Source: Verrucomicrobiota bacterium | GTDB taxonomy: Bacteria; Verrucomicrobiota; Kiritimatiellia; SS1-B-03-39; UBA6053 | DNA: 64,000 nucleotides | Direction of reading: 5' to 3' | NCBI GenBank assembly: GCA_020831625.1 | Contig: JAFIGD010000007.1 | Span: forward strand, 62,001-126,000 | Part shown: piece by piece, positions 44,101 to 52,215 of the stretch | Position numbering within the stretch: position 1 is the first letter of the stretch | How the letters are laid out: each line of letters opens with the position of its first letter | Program-made: the position numbers and the translations under genes | Notes under the pieces: model-generated | Seen by the model: the letters and a program-made list of their open reading frames with translations, nothing else | What the model was told of the DNA's origin: nothing | The model's database searches: none

Positions 44101-46861
44101 CGCCACCAACAACAACCACGGCAACACCCCCTTCCGCAAACTGGCCGCAGGCTCCACGATCAACCTCGGCTCAGACACCGTCTATTTCAGCTTCCTCTTC
44201 TCGCACGCCTCCACCAGCATGTTTGAGTACCGCTTCTACGCAGGCACCTCCGAGATCACGAAGCTTCAGGTCGATCAAAACGGACAACTCCGTCTCGTCG
44301 GGACGGACTTTCTCCCCACCGGCTTGAATCTGACCGCCGGCCAGGACTACCTCATCACCGGAAAAATCGAAGGGAACGCGGCCGGCAACGACACCCTCTC
44401 CGTGCAGGTCTACGGCTCCGGGGACACCGTGCCCGCCGACGAGCCGGCCTTCACCCACTCCGTGACGTTCCAAAGCTCGTCCATAATCGACCGCCTCATG
44501 ATCGGCATCCCGGGGAGCACCACCACCAGCGCCACCTACTGGGATGAAATCCGCATGGGCACCACCTGGGGCTCCGTCATCGGAGCGGCGTCTGACGGGG
44601 AGAATGACGGGGATGACGATGAGGATCCCGACGATCCGCCGCCGCCTCCCGCCGAACTCATGCTGCACCTGACCTTTGATGAGGGAACGCTGGCCGACAG
44701 CTCTCCCGCCGCACTGAATGTCACCGGAACTGTCGGATACGCCACCGCCGACGGCCGCAGCTACGCCACCCTGAACGGCGTGGACCAGGCCATCACCGCC
44801 CCCATCCTCGGCAGTTTTCCCAACGGACTTTCGATCGCCTTCTGGACTCTCGCGCAGGACGGTGAGAACGGCATGCCTAAAAACACCGCCCTCGGCTGGG
44901 CCCGCCAGGGCGGGACCACCGGCAGTCTGGGCGACGGACTGGTCCTTGGCTTCGGCTGGAACAACAGCACCAACGCCCTGGTGCGCGTCGGGCGCGAAAA
45001 CAACATCAACGACGACATCAGCCTCCCCGAACTCACGGACTGGCTGAACACCTGGGTTCACTGGACCGTGGTGAAAGATCCCGCCGCCGGAACGATTCAG
45101 GTTTATCGCGACGGTGAACTGTACAGCAGTGTGTCCAACCGCACCATCATCCCGGCCTTCGAAAGCCAGTCCTGGGCCACCGGATCCGGTTTGCGGATCG
45201 GGCGTTATTTTGACGACTTTTATAAAGGATATCTGGACGACTACCGACTTTACCACGGCGTGCTTGATTCCGCCGCCGTGCAGGCCATCTATCAGGAGGG
45301 CGGAACGGTGGACCGCTCCCTCGCCAACACCGTCCGCCGCCTCACCCACGACCAGGCCCTCAACGTGGTCTTTTTCGGCGGGTCCATCACCGACGGCGCC
45401 GGACAGAACAATGGCCTGCCGTGGCGCACCCGGACCGAAAACTGGTTTAGCGCAACCTACCCGGACGTGGACTTCGCCTTCACCAACGCCTCCATCAGCG
45501 GCACCACCTCCGAGTTCGGGGTCTTCCGCGCCGACCGCCATGTGCTCTCCGCCGAGCCCGATCTCGTTTTTGTCGAGTTCGCGGTCAATGATATTGAGCA
45601 GGTGTCCGCGACCCGCACCCGCCACACGATGGAGGGTATTGTGCGCAAAATCCGCTCCGCGCATCCCGCCTGCGACATTGTTTTTATTTACACCACCACC
45701 CGCGCCAACGCGGTCAACTTTTATGAGCAGGACCAGCTCCCCCCGCGCACCGCCGTCCACCAGGAAGTGGCCGATCACTACGGCATTCCCGTCATCGATG
45801 TCGCCGCCGCGCTGGTGGCCCACAAACATCAGACCGGATATCCCTACCGCATTGAGTTCGGCGAGCCCGGGGCCTTCGATCCCGCCGCCAACCACTACCT
45901 GCCCGATCACGTTCACCCCAGCAATCTCGGACACCAGGTCTACGGCGACGCGATCCAGGCGGCGTTGGAAACCTACTTCGCGATCCCTCCGCCCGACGAC
46001 CCCGAGCCGCACCCCATGCCTGAACTGTTCGGCGGCTACGACATGAGTTCCGCCCGCATTCTCGACCACACCCACCCCGGTGTTTCCCATGGCGCGGGGT
46101 GGGCGGTGCAGGCCATGGGAATCGGCGCCGGCGGACGCACCGACGACTTCCTCTTCACCGATGCCGCCTCCACCACATCCAACATCACCGTTCATTTCAG
46201 CGGACCCGAATTCGGCGTGTACTACCGCCGCATGACCAACGGCGGGCAAATCGCATGGGACGTGGACAGCGGCGCCGCCGGAAACACCTTCTCGTTTTGG
46301 CACGAAACCCTCACCAGCTTCACCTCCCAGGCCATGCTTTCCACCGCTCTGGGAGAGGGAAACCACGTGGCGGTCATCGACCCGCAGGCCTACGAGGGCC
46401 ATGAAACCCTCGCCATCGCCGGCTGGCTGGTGACAGGGGAACATACCGGGCCGTCCCAACTGAATTACACCGACTGGGCCGACAGCGTATACGCCCATCT
46501 TGACGGCGGTGCCGCCCATCCCGAAGCCGCGCCGGATTTTGTCCCGCCGGGCGGCCGCCTGAGCAATCTCCAGATTTTCGCCTATGGCGGCACGCCCGAA
46601 ACGCCTCCGCCCCCGCCCGCTCTGACCCCGGTGGACGATTATCCGGAACTGATTTTTTCCCGCCGCGCCGACGGCGCGGCTTCGCCGGTTTTTTTTCACG
46701 CAACTGAATTAATATCCGGCTCCTGGAGTGATGCGGGGTTACAGATTCTCTCCATCACCCCGGCGGGCGACGGGATTCGCGAGGAGGTCCGTGTGCGCTC
46801 CCCGCTGACCCTTACCGACCAGCCCTTGCAATTCTTCGCCGTTCACGTAGAGGCGGACTGA
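41195..46861 (+). CDS. Sulfatase - beta-sandwich repeats - LamG - SGNH hydrolase fusion
   Basis: This 1888-residue secreted protein has a signal peptide of about 24 residues. Residues 26-555 are a type I sulfatase like iduronate-2-sulfatase: metal residues Asp37/Asp38 (ITVDDLRP) and the formylglycine motif CQPAR at 76-80. An Ig-like domain follows, then two homologous repeats (about 665-900 and 908-1130; FGGNSGA and GYHxxPxGRAATN in both), a LamG-like lectin domain (about 1150-1365) and an SGNH esterase with Ser1397 (FFGGSITDG), Asn1465 (FAVND) and Asp1571/His1574 (DHVHPS). Two further beta domains end the protein. It should remove sulfate and acyl groups from one polysaccharide. Activation needs a formylglycine-generating enzyme, which is not in the window. 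Confidence 0.9.
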   Translation: MNLKPSSPTSLLCAAASLFTPLAAQETPYNVLLITVDDLRPELPAYGQGHIHAPNMTRLTDEGLTFNRAYVQQAVCQPARANVLTGARPDTTRIYSVFGGGWPTFRNTMGAVDTLPSLFKDNGYWTAGYGKNFHHVDLPSWDEHTTFYQTADLYQRPENRAVAGDASQRPAWEFFDDALESNTMDAKVAAAAVQAIRDRADDGSPFFIAAGFWKPHLPFSAPQKYWDLYDRETLPIAEGLDALPVQNALPAGFYDPFSGELTTYQGGRPPFVGQTAETQAALANGTFTTNQQTGDDWGIITVNGTHIYPEDYVREITHGYYACVSFIDAQIGKILDALEEEDLLDNTIIVLWGDHGMHVGQHGSWPKHTNMEIATRFPFILHHPDMPSGTRGVLTDALVESVDIMPTLLELAGVPLPTTHALEGVSLVPLMDEPGQTWKTAAFSQYPREVPMNSGIWYMGYAMRTATHTYMQWREMDATDGNPISLAQRNFTISNRVAYEELYDMVIDQRQNHNIGGDPQYRALMDALGEKISTALTTEYANTQNVASADPAAPGAHAVAFHGGTSVGDTLTAHYIYGDANGDLENGTLIEWVRAEDFNGPYDTVVGTGSTYTLQADDADAFVKLRVTPQTDVAPTTGDAVLSATAVVAGVGFNDGSGLPAPESAVYEGFAYASGVISSTSAGGRGWNGGWWGNDGLSFGGNSGAQAVDFTWNHLPEGYHHTPAGRAATNGANSNNPYRQLHGAQTIDLAQNGTRYFSFLYQHNGSAPTFEKRFHAGTTEILKLQINADGSLGLITPDETAMGLLTLDADSAYVVLGRIQSAASGNDTLSVSVYKAGDTVPASPPVFAASVSVNSSATLDRVFMGNPFNGSNTGNSPWDEFHMDANYAAVVGTPDEEDDGGSGHVPPFLTERFDYNAGGIASGNAGGTGWDGGWFGNAELTFGGNSGAAAADKTWSTPDGYHYIPEGRAATNNNHGNTPFRKLAAGSTINLGSDTVYFSFLFSHASTSMFEYRFYAGTSEITKLQVDQNGQLRLVGTDFLPTGLNLTAGQDYLITGKIEGNAAGNDTLSVQVYGSGDTVPADEPAFTHSVTFQSSSIIDRLMIGIPGSTTTSATYWDEIRMGTTWGSVIGAASDGENDGDDDEDPDDPPPPPAELMLHLTFDEGTLADSSPAALNVTGTVGYATADGRSYATLNGVDQAITAPILGSFPNGLSIAFWTLAQDGENGMPKNTALGWARQGGTTGSLGDGLVLGFGWNNSTNALVRVGRENNINDDISLPELTDWLNTWVHWTVVKDPAAGTIQVYRDGELYSSVSNRTIIPAFESQSWATGSGLRIGRYFDDFYKGYLDDYRLYHGVLDSAAVQAIYQEGGTVDRSLANTVRRLTHDQALNVVFFGGSITDGAGQNNGLPWRTRTENWFSATYPDVDFAFTNASISGTTSEFGVFRADRHVLSAEPDLVFVEFAVNDIEQVSATRTRHTMEGIVRKIRSAHPACDIVFIYTTTRANAVNFYEQDQLPPRTAVHQEVADHYGIPVIDVAAALVAHKHQTGYPYRIEFGEPGAFDPAANHYLPDHVHPSNLGHQVYGDAIQAALETYFAIPPPDDPEPHPMPELFGGYDMSSARILDHTHPGVSHGAGWAVQAMGIGAGGRTDDFLFTDAASTTSNITVHFSGPEFGVYYRRMTNGGQIAWDVDSGAAGNTFSFWHETLTSFTSQAMLSTALGEGNHVAVIDPQAYEGHETLAIAGWLVTGEHTGPSQLNYTDWADSVYAHLDGGAAHPEAAPDFVPPGGRLSNLQIFAYGGTPETPPPPPALTPVDDYPELIFSRRADGAASPVFFHATELISGSWSDAGLQILSITPAGDGIREEVRVRSPLTLTDQPLQFFAVHVEAD

Positions 46862-46863
46862 GT

Positions 46864-47781
46864 ATGTTTGAACTTCCGGGACATCATTTGGGCGACACCT
46901 GGTTTGCCGCCGACGAAGAACGCGTGCACATGTACGTGCTCGTCTGCCCCCTCGGAATCCCCCGGCACACCCGCTGGTCCATTGGCCACGCCAGTTCCAC
47001 GGATCTGAAACATTGGACCTATCACGGCATCCTCTTCGACTCCCGTCCTGACGATCCCCAATGGCACTGCCTCTCCACCGGCTCCGTCTGCCGCCATGGT
47101 GACCGCTGGATCATGGCGTTTCTCGCCAATCACAACCAGCCCGACCCCCGCAGCGTGCTCGCCGAGTCCACCGATCTATTTCACTGGAACCTGATCCCCG
47201 GCATCGAGGCCCGCATCGACGGCGAAATCTACACCCGCCGTCCCAGCGTTCCTTTCAAAAATCCCCGTTGGCGCGACCCCTTTGTGTTTGAACACGAAGG
47301 AGCGCTCTATCAGCTCATGACCGCCGCCTCCGAAGCCTTGCCAGACGACCGCGACGGCGTGGTCGGACTGATGCGCACCCGGGATCTCCGCCGCTGGGAA
47401 ATGCTTCCGCCCCTGCGCACGCCCGCGATCGGCACCGACCTCGAATGCCCCAAGCTCCACCGCGTCGACGGCGCCTGGCAACTCGTCGTCTCGCTTTTCA
47501 ACGTTCTGCAGGCCCCCGACTTCGCCGCGACTCAACCCGCGGGCCGAAATCCCAACACCAGCTTTTCGCTCGCCGCCCAAACCCTGAACGGACCGTATGA
47601 AGGGGAGGGGGACTGCCGCGTTTCCCCGGAGGACATCCCCGGATGTCCCTACGCGTGCAGTCCCGTCTACTGGAAAGGCGCATGGTATCTGCTCGGCACC
47701 CGTTGGAGCGACCGCCTCGGCGACACCATCTCTGATCCGCTGAAAATTCGTCCCACTCCCCGCGGTTTCCGGGCGGTGTGA
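46864..47781 (+). CDS. GH32/GH43-like five-bladed beta-propeller glycosidase
   Basis: This 305-residue protein has propeller-type repeats (SSTDLKHWTYHG, ESTDLFHWNLIPG, TRDLRRWEML) and two motifs matching clan GH-J: WRDPFVF (compare FRDP) and ECPKLHRVDG (compare the ECP motif that bears the acid/base Glu). An Asp near the N-terminus (GDTWFAADEE) is a nucleophile candidate. There is no signal peptide, so it would act on imported oligosaccharides in the cytoplasm, unless the N-terminus is misjudged. It starts two bases after the sulfatase stop, so the two are co-expressed. The exact family and sugar are uncertain. Confidence 0.78.
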   Translation: MFELPGHHLGDTWFAADEERVHMYVLVCPLGIPRHTRWSIGHASSTDLKHWTYHGILFDSRPDDPQWHCLSTGSVCRHGDRWIMAFLANHNQPDPRSVLAESTDLFHWNLIPGIEARIDGEIYTRRPSVPFKNPRWRDPFVFEHEGALYQLMTAASEALPDDRDGVVGLMRTRDLRRWEMLPPLRTPAIGTDLECPKLHRVDGAWQLVVSLFNVLQAPDFAATQPAGRNPNTSFSLAAQTLNGPYEGEGDCRVSPEDIPGCPYACSPVYWKGAWYLLGTRWSDRLGDTISDPLKIRPTPRGFRAV

Positions 47782-47801
47782 GGTCGCCGAATCTGAAGGG
47801 G

Positions 47802-49376
47802 TCATGACTTCACTTCGCACACGTCAATCGCATCCCATCCCACAATATTCCGTTTCGCCTTGCTGAACTCGATGCCGACGCAACGGACCTCGCGTTCGGC
47901 GGCGCGATGAGGTTCCGCATACCCTTTGTCCAGAATTTGCCCCAGGGCCTTGCCTTCAGGACCATTTTCCACCAATTTGAACTCAAAGATATACGCACGG
48001 TTTTCCATCAGCACGGCCATGTCAAGGCGACCGGCGTTGCTGGATTCCTCCACGCGGATGTCGAGACCGAGGGAGGCGAAAAAGGCGTAGAATACACTGG
48101 CATAATAGCCCTCGTATTGCGCGATGGGATTCTTAGTGTACCACTGGTGCGGGATGGAGGCATAAAATCCGGTGAGGAGTTCCCGGAGGCCGTCGAGGTC
48201 ATTGGCATAAAGCAAGTCATAGACCTTGGGCGTTCTTTGGGAAGCCTCGGCGATATCGGGGGTCCAATCCAACATAAGCGCGGCGGTTAAACTGCTTTCT
48301 ACTTCCTGATTGGGATATCCGAGACGGTAGGAGGTCATTTCCCCCTGCAGGACCTCTTCCCGGATGGTCAGGTAGCCGGTCTGAAACAAAAGAGCTTCTA
48401 TGGTCATTCGATCCACTTCAAAGGTGGAGAGCAGTGCGTAGGTGGCATGACGCCGCGTAAGATCGGGCAAAAACACCGGGCGTTTGCGCAGGACTTTCAG
48501 CAGGAACGAGGGGTTGCCTGTTTCGTACCAGTAGGCCCGGTATTCGCGGGAGCGGAAAAAGAGGAGGGCGTCAAAGGGGTTGTACACGGCTTCGCCCGTC
48601 CAGTTGTAGCCGTTGTACCAGCGGCGCATTTTTTGGCGATCCACGTCCGCCACCTCGGGAGCGAAGACGGTATCCACATCCGCCTCGGTATAGCCGCAAA
48701 TCGCACTGAACTGCCGGTCCAGCGTAATATCCGTTAAATTGTTCAGCTTGGAAAAGAGGTTCACTTTAGAGAATTTGCTGACCCCTGTGAGCAGCACAAA
48801 TTCAAGAACAGCATCCAGCTCCTTCATGGCGGAGTAGAACAGGCTCAAGGTGTCGCGCATCCCGCGTGCGAGTTCCTCATTTTCGATGTAATCCAAGATC
48901 GGCTTATCGTATTCATCGACAAGAATCACCACACGCCGGCCAAACTTTGCGTGCGCGGCGATGGCGAGGCGGCGTAAGGAGGGTTCACCCCCGTCGAGGG
49001 TTCTCGCATCCACACCCAGGCGCTGCGCATGCTCCAGCACCTGTTCCCGGATGTCCTGCTGAAGATGTTCCTGGCTCTCCCGCACCCCTTCTCCAAAACT
49101 GAACCTCAAGACCGGATGTTTTTTCGACCAGTCCCAGTGCTTCTCCGCGTGCAGTCCTTTAAACAGGGAGTTGTTGCCCTCGAACAACTCCTTCATCGTG
49201 TCCACCAACAGACTCTTGCCAAAGCGCCGGGGGCGGGAGAGAAAATAATATTTTCCCTCATCATGCAAACGACAGACAAAGGGGGTTTTGTCCACATAAT
49301 AATAGTCACCTTCACGAATTTCGCGAAAGTTCTGGATGCCGACGGGCAGTTTTTTGCGGGGAAGGGACGCAGACAT
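47802..49376 (-). CDS. AAA-ATPase-like / PD-(D/E)XK nuclease-like protein (DUF1703 type)
   Basis: This 524-residue protein has the N-terminal AAA-ATPase-like domain that begins LPVGIQNFREIREGDYYYVD, with a Walker A-like SRPRRFGKSLLVDTM and Walker B VVILVDEYDKPILD. The C-terminus has a PD-(D/E)XK-like core, RLDMAVLMENRAYIFEFKLVE (in two pieces), as in DUF1703. Such genes are common and patchily distributed in Bacteroidetes and PVC bacteria and are thought to be mobile or defence-related, but no function is proven. It converges on the glycosidase gene 20 bp away. Its GC skew and codon use look more balanced than those of its neighbours, which fits acquisition. Confidence 0.88.
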   Translation of the reverse strand: MSASLPRKKLPVGIQNFREIREGDYYYVDKTPFVCRLHDEGKYYFLSRPRRFGKSLLVDTMKELFEGNNSLFKGLHAEKHWDWSKKHPVLRFSFGEGVRESQEHLQQDIREQVLEHAQRLGVDARTLDGGEPSLRRLAIAAHAKFGRRVVILVDEYDKPILDYIENEELARGMRDTLSLFYSAMKELDAVLEFVLLTGVSKFSKVNLFSKLNNLTDITLDRQFSAICGYTEADVDTVFAPEVADVDRQKMRRWYNGYNWTGEAVYNPFDALLFFRSREYRAYWYETGNPSFLLKVLRKRPVFLPDLTRRHATYALLSTFEVDRMTIEALLFQTGYLTIREEVLQGEMTSYRLGYPNQEVESSLTAALMLDWTPDIAEASQRTPKVYDLLYANDLDGLRELLTGFYASIPHQWYTKNPIAQYEGYYASVFYAFFASLGLDIRVEESSNAGRLDMAVLMENRAYIFEFKLVENGPEGKALGQILDKGYAEPHRAAEREVRCVGIEFSKAKRNIVGWDAIDVCEVKS

Positions 49377-49510
49377 GGTTTTTATGCTAGCACAAGCCGG
49401 TCAGGATGCAAGCCTCAGCGCAATGCGCGATATGCCCTGGGTTTTTTGGGTTTTCCTTGTGCGATTCACGGGAGTTGTCACGCTGTTGATGATGTACTTG
49501 ATCAGACATG

Positions 49511-49603
49511 TCGCCTCTGGGGACAAAGGAAATTACAAAGCGGGTCCACCGTAGTAGCGCCTGTCCCGGGCGTGACGTGTTCGGTCGCCTCTGGGGACAG
49601 AGG
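49511..49603. repeat. Direct repeat pair TCGCCTCTGGGGACARAGG
   Basis: Nineteen-base copies at 49511-49529 and 49585-49603 differ at one base and are 74 bp apart. Between them, CGCCTGTCCCGGGCGTGACG (49558-49577) resembles CGCCTGTCCCCAGGCGTGATG at 50135-50155. The CTGGGGACAG core in both is shared in opposite orientation. These look like ends or relics of a small mobile element; no transposase remains. Confidence 0.6.
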
Positions 49604-49631
49604 CTGCCACGGCGTATTGTGAGCGGCCACG

Positions 49632-49659
49632 AAAAAACCCCTCCTGTTTCCAAGAGGGG
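49632..49659 (-). terminator. Rho-independent terminator of the PEP-CTERM remnant
   Basis: Read on the minus strand, CCCCTC and GAGGGG form a 6-bp stem with a 10-base loop followed by six T residues. It lies 23 bp beyond the stop codon of the PEP-CTERM coding remnant, which supports the view that a real gene once ended here. Confidence 0.8.
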
Positions 49660-49681
49660 CTCCACACAGAAAACGAAAAGG

Positions 49682-49927
49682 TCAGTTGGACCGGCGGCGG
49701 AAGAAAAATGCCGCGCCCAGCCCCAGACCCAAAAGAACCAGGGTGCCGGGCTCGGGTATTACCTGTACGGAGTCAATACTGGTGCCGAAAATATTTCCAT
49801 CGTTCGGGTTGTAGGCATAAAATCCGAAGGCGGTGATGTCGCCGGCGGGCAGATCACTGCTCCGGGCGGTTACGGAACTCAGCACATCAAAGCTGGAGTT
49901 TGCCGTGAAGGAGAAATCAGCCCAGTT
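49682..49927 (-). pseudogene. 3' fragment of a PEP-CTERM secreted protein gene
   Basis: The last 81 codons encode a beta-rich stretch (ADFSFTANSSFDVLSSVTARSS, in parts) and a full PEP-CTERM sorting tail: VIPEPGTLVLLGLGLGAAFFFRRRSN read as the PEP motif, a hydrophobic helix and a basic end. The frame stays open further upstream, but from about 49927 it is the antisense of an AraC-like fragment. The N-terminus with its signal peptide is therefore missing. PEP-CTERM proteins are processed by exosortase, so the genome probably has, or had, that system. Confidence 0.75.
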
Positions 49928-50119
49928 CGCCGCATGCGGGTCGATTATGCCCGCCAGCTTATGCTGGGGAGCGATGCCAAACTGGAGGAGATCGCCGAAC
50001 GCGCCGGCTTTGCCGACGGCCGCATGCTCGGCACCGCTTTCCGCCGCGTATACAACGAAACCCCATCGGAATTCCGCTCCCGTCATCGTTCGGACCGGCG
50101 AAACGCGGAGGGTTCCTGA
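49905..50119 (+). pseudogene. 3' fragment of an AraC-family regulator gene
   Basis: The plus strand encodes [16 protein letters not shown], then [36 protein letters not shown] in the correct order for the end of the first and the whole second helix-turn-helix of an AraC regulator. The first helix-turn-helix and the effector domain are absent. The 5' boundary (somewhere between 49905 and 49934) coincides with the truncated PEP-CTERM gene on the opposite strand, so two broken genes were joined here. Confidence 0.7.
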
Positions 50120-50134
50120 TGCTGAATGCAACCC

Positions 50135-50155
50135 CGCCTGTCCCCAGGCGTGATG
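50135..50155. repeat. Palindromic CGCCTG-TCCC-CAGGCG copy
   Basis: CGCCTG-TCCC-CAGGCG is an inverted repeat following the AraC remnant, and with its flank GTGATG it matches the sequence at 49558-49577 except for one missing base. The two copies bracket the PEP-CTERM and AraC fragments. The next 166 bp up to the MoxR gene hold nothing else I can identify. Confidence 0.55.
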
Positions 50156-50321
50156 AATTTAAAATTCCATACAAATTATCGAATTTCGTTGTACGATCCC
50201 GCAGGGGTGTCACGCTGTAGGTGTGTATTTGAAACCATTCACCATGCATTTCTGAGTAGCTGAGGTCCGATTTTCCCGGGTCAAAAGGCTCCAGGATTTG
50301 CACGAAAGCAAGGAAGACCCT

Positions 50322-51320
50322 ATGAGTGACGACATCCAGACCGCAAAACGCCTCGCCGAGGTGAATGAGAAACTGAAAGAGGCCCTGGCCCAGGTGATTG
50401 TGGGGCAGGATGCCGTGTTGGAGCAGTTGCTGATCGGGCTGTTCGCCAATCAGCACTGCTTTATGGTAGGCGTCCCCGGCCTGGCGAAGACCCTGATGGT
50501 CTCCACGCTTGCGCGCCTGCTGGACATGCGCTTCAAACGCATCCAGTTCACCCCCGACCTCATGCCCTCGGACATCACCGGCACCGATGTCATGCAGGAG
50601 GATCCGGAGACCGGCCGCCGGGTATTCGAATTCGCGCAAGGCCCCATTTTCACCAATATGCTGCTGGCGGACGAGATCAACCGCACCCCGCCCAAAACCC
50701 AGGCGGCGCTACTGGAGGCGATGCAGGAGCGTCAGGTCACCGCCGGCAACCACACCTATCCGCTCGCAAAACCTTTCTTCGTGCTGGCCACCCAGAACCC
50801 CATCGAGCAGGAGGGCACCTACCCGCTGCCGGAGGCGCAGCTGGACCGCTTTATGCTGAGCATCCACGTGGAGTATCCCCAGCGTCACGAGGAGCTGGAA
50901 ATTCTCCGCGCCACCACCGCCGCCCGCGAGGTGAACCTGACCCCCATCCTGCACGCAGACGAAATTCTCGAACTACAGCAGGTCGTGCGCCGGGTGCCGG
51001 TGGGCGAGCATGTGTTCGAATACACCCTGGATCTGGTGCGCCAGACCCGTCCCGGCGACAAATCCGCCCCGGACTATGTGCGCGAGTGGCTGGATGTCGG
51101 CTCCGGTCCGCGCGCCGGCCAGAATCTGGTGCTCGGGGCCAAAGCCCGCGCCCTCATGCACGGCCGCACCTACGCCACCTGCGAGGATGTGGCCTATTTG
51201 GCCGCCCCGGTGCTGCGTCACCGGATGGTGACCAACTTCAATGCCGAGTCCGAAGGCGTCAGCCCCGACGACATCGTGAAACGCATTCTGGATTCGACCC
51301 CGAAACGCAAAGAGTCCTAA
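50322..51320 (+). CDS. MoxR family AAA+ ATPase
   Basis: This 332-residue AAA+ protein has Walker A GVPGLAKT, Walker [24 protein letters not shown], the sensor-1 region [20 protein letters not shown] and a C-terminal lid. MoxR ATPases act as chaperones that mature or insert partner vWA-domain proteins. Three such genes follow directly (DUF58 and two vWA membrane proteins). I start at the ATG at 50322 behind AAGGAAG; an in-frame start eight codons upstream lacks a site. It is the first gene of a six-gene overlapping operon running to 63380. Confidence 0.95.
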   Translation: MSDDIQTAKRLAEVNEKLKEALAQVIVGQDAVLEQLLIGLFANQHCFMVGVPGLAKTLMVSTLARLLDMRFKRIQFTPDLMPSDITGTDVMQEDPETGRRVFEFAQGPIFTNMLLADEINRTPPKTQAALLEAMQERQVTAGNHTYPLAKPFFVLATQNPIEQEGTYPLPEAQLDRFMLSIHVEYPQRHEELEILRATTAAREVNLTPILHADEILELQQVVRRVPVGEHVFEYTLDLVRQTRPGDKSAPDYVREWLDVGSGPRAGQNLVLGAKARALMHGRTYATCEDVAYLAAPVLRHRMVTNFNAESEGVSPDDIVKRILDSTPKRKES

Positions 51321-51324
51321 GCGC

Positions 51325-52215
51325 ATGTCTCCGTCCCGCAGAGAAACGCAGGCTGAGGTCCAGCGCTTCCGCCAGTTCGAAATGCTGGCGCGGTCGGTGG
51401 TGGAGGGGTCCATCAGCGGCCGCCACCATTCGCCATACAAAGGCTTCGCGATTGAATTCGAGGAGCACCGCCAGTACGCGCCCGGCGACGACCTGAAGCA
51501 TTTGGACTGGAAGGTGCTCGGCAAACTCAGCCGCTACTACATCAAGCAGTACGAGGAGGACACCACCCTGCGCGCCTACCTGGTGGTGGACATCTCCGGG
51601 TCCATGCACTACACCTCCGCCGGGCGCAGCAAGCTGGAAACCGCCCGCATGGCCGCGCAGGTGCTCTCCTACCTGCTCATCCAGCAGCAGGACGCGGTGG
51701 GGCTGATGACCTGCGACAACCGCCTGCGCACCCATCTGCCGCCCCGCGCCACCAAACCCCAGTACAAGCGCATCTCCGATGTGCTCGCCGCCGCCGATTC
51801 CCGCGCCGACACCGGCCTCGGTCCGGTGTTGCACCAACTGGCCGACCGCATCAAACGCCGCGCCCTCATTGTCATCATCTCCGACCTTTTCGACAAACCC
51901 GAGGACATCTGCCTGGCCCTCAATCACTTTGCCCACCGCCGTCACGAGGTGGTGGTGTTCCAGACCCTGGACCGCAACGAAACCACCTTTCCCTTCAAAA
52001 CCCCCACCGCCTTTGATCCGCTCGAGGGCGGCGAGGCCCTGCGGGTCGATCCCGCCCGCATTCGCCGGGCCTATCTCGAAAAATTCAACGCCCACCGCGA
52101 GCGCATTCAGCGCACCTGCTTCGACCGCCGCATTGATCTGGTGCCCCTCTACACCGACGATCCCTTTGAAACCGTGATGGCCCGTTACCTGGCGGAAAGG
52201 ACCCGCCGGACATGA
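51325..52215 (+). CDS. DUF58 / vWA-like protein
   Basis: This 296-residue protein has the DUF58 signature RQYAPGDDLKHLDWKVLGK (49-67) followed by a vWA-type fold with a MIDAS-like D-x-S-x-S (Asp89, Ser91, Ser93 in VVDISGSM). DUF58 proteins are regular partners of MoxR ATPases. There is no membrane segment. The start is four bases after the MoxR stop, and its TGA overlaps the next ATG (ATGA). Confidence 0.93.
   Translation: MSPSRRETQAEVQRFRQFEMLARSVVEGSISGRHHSPYKGFAIEFEEHRQYAPGDDLKHLDWKVLGKLSRYYIKQYEEDTTLRAYLVVDISGSMHYTSAGRSKLETARMAAQVLSYLLIQQQDAVGLMTCDNRLRTHLPPRATKPQYKRISDVLAAADSRADTGLGPVLHQLADRIKRRALIVIISDLFDKPEDICLALNHFAHRRHEVVVFQTLDRNETTFPFKTPTAFDPLEGGEALRVDPARIRRAYLEKFNAHRERIQRTCFDRRIDLVPLYTDDPFETVMARYLAERTRRT

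Noticed and set aside
41213-46699. Two long minus-strand open frames opposite the sulfatase-SGNH gene
   Set aside because: No recognisable domains, Gly/Val-rich composition; the plus strand encodes complete catalytic motifs.
49508-49904. Plus-strand frame leading into the AraC fragment as a complete regulator
   Set aside because: The upstream part crosses the direct repeats and the antisense of the PEP-CTERM tail and has no AraC-like sequence.
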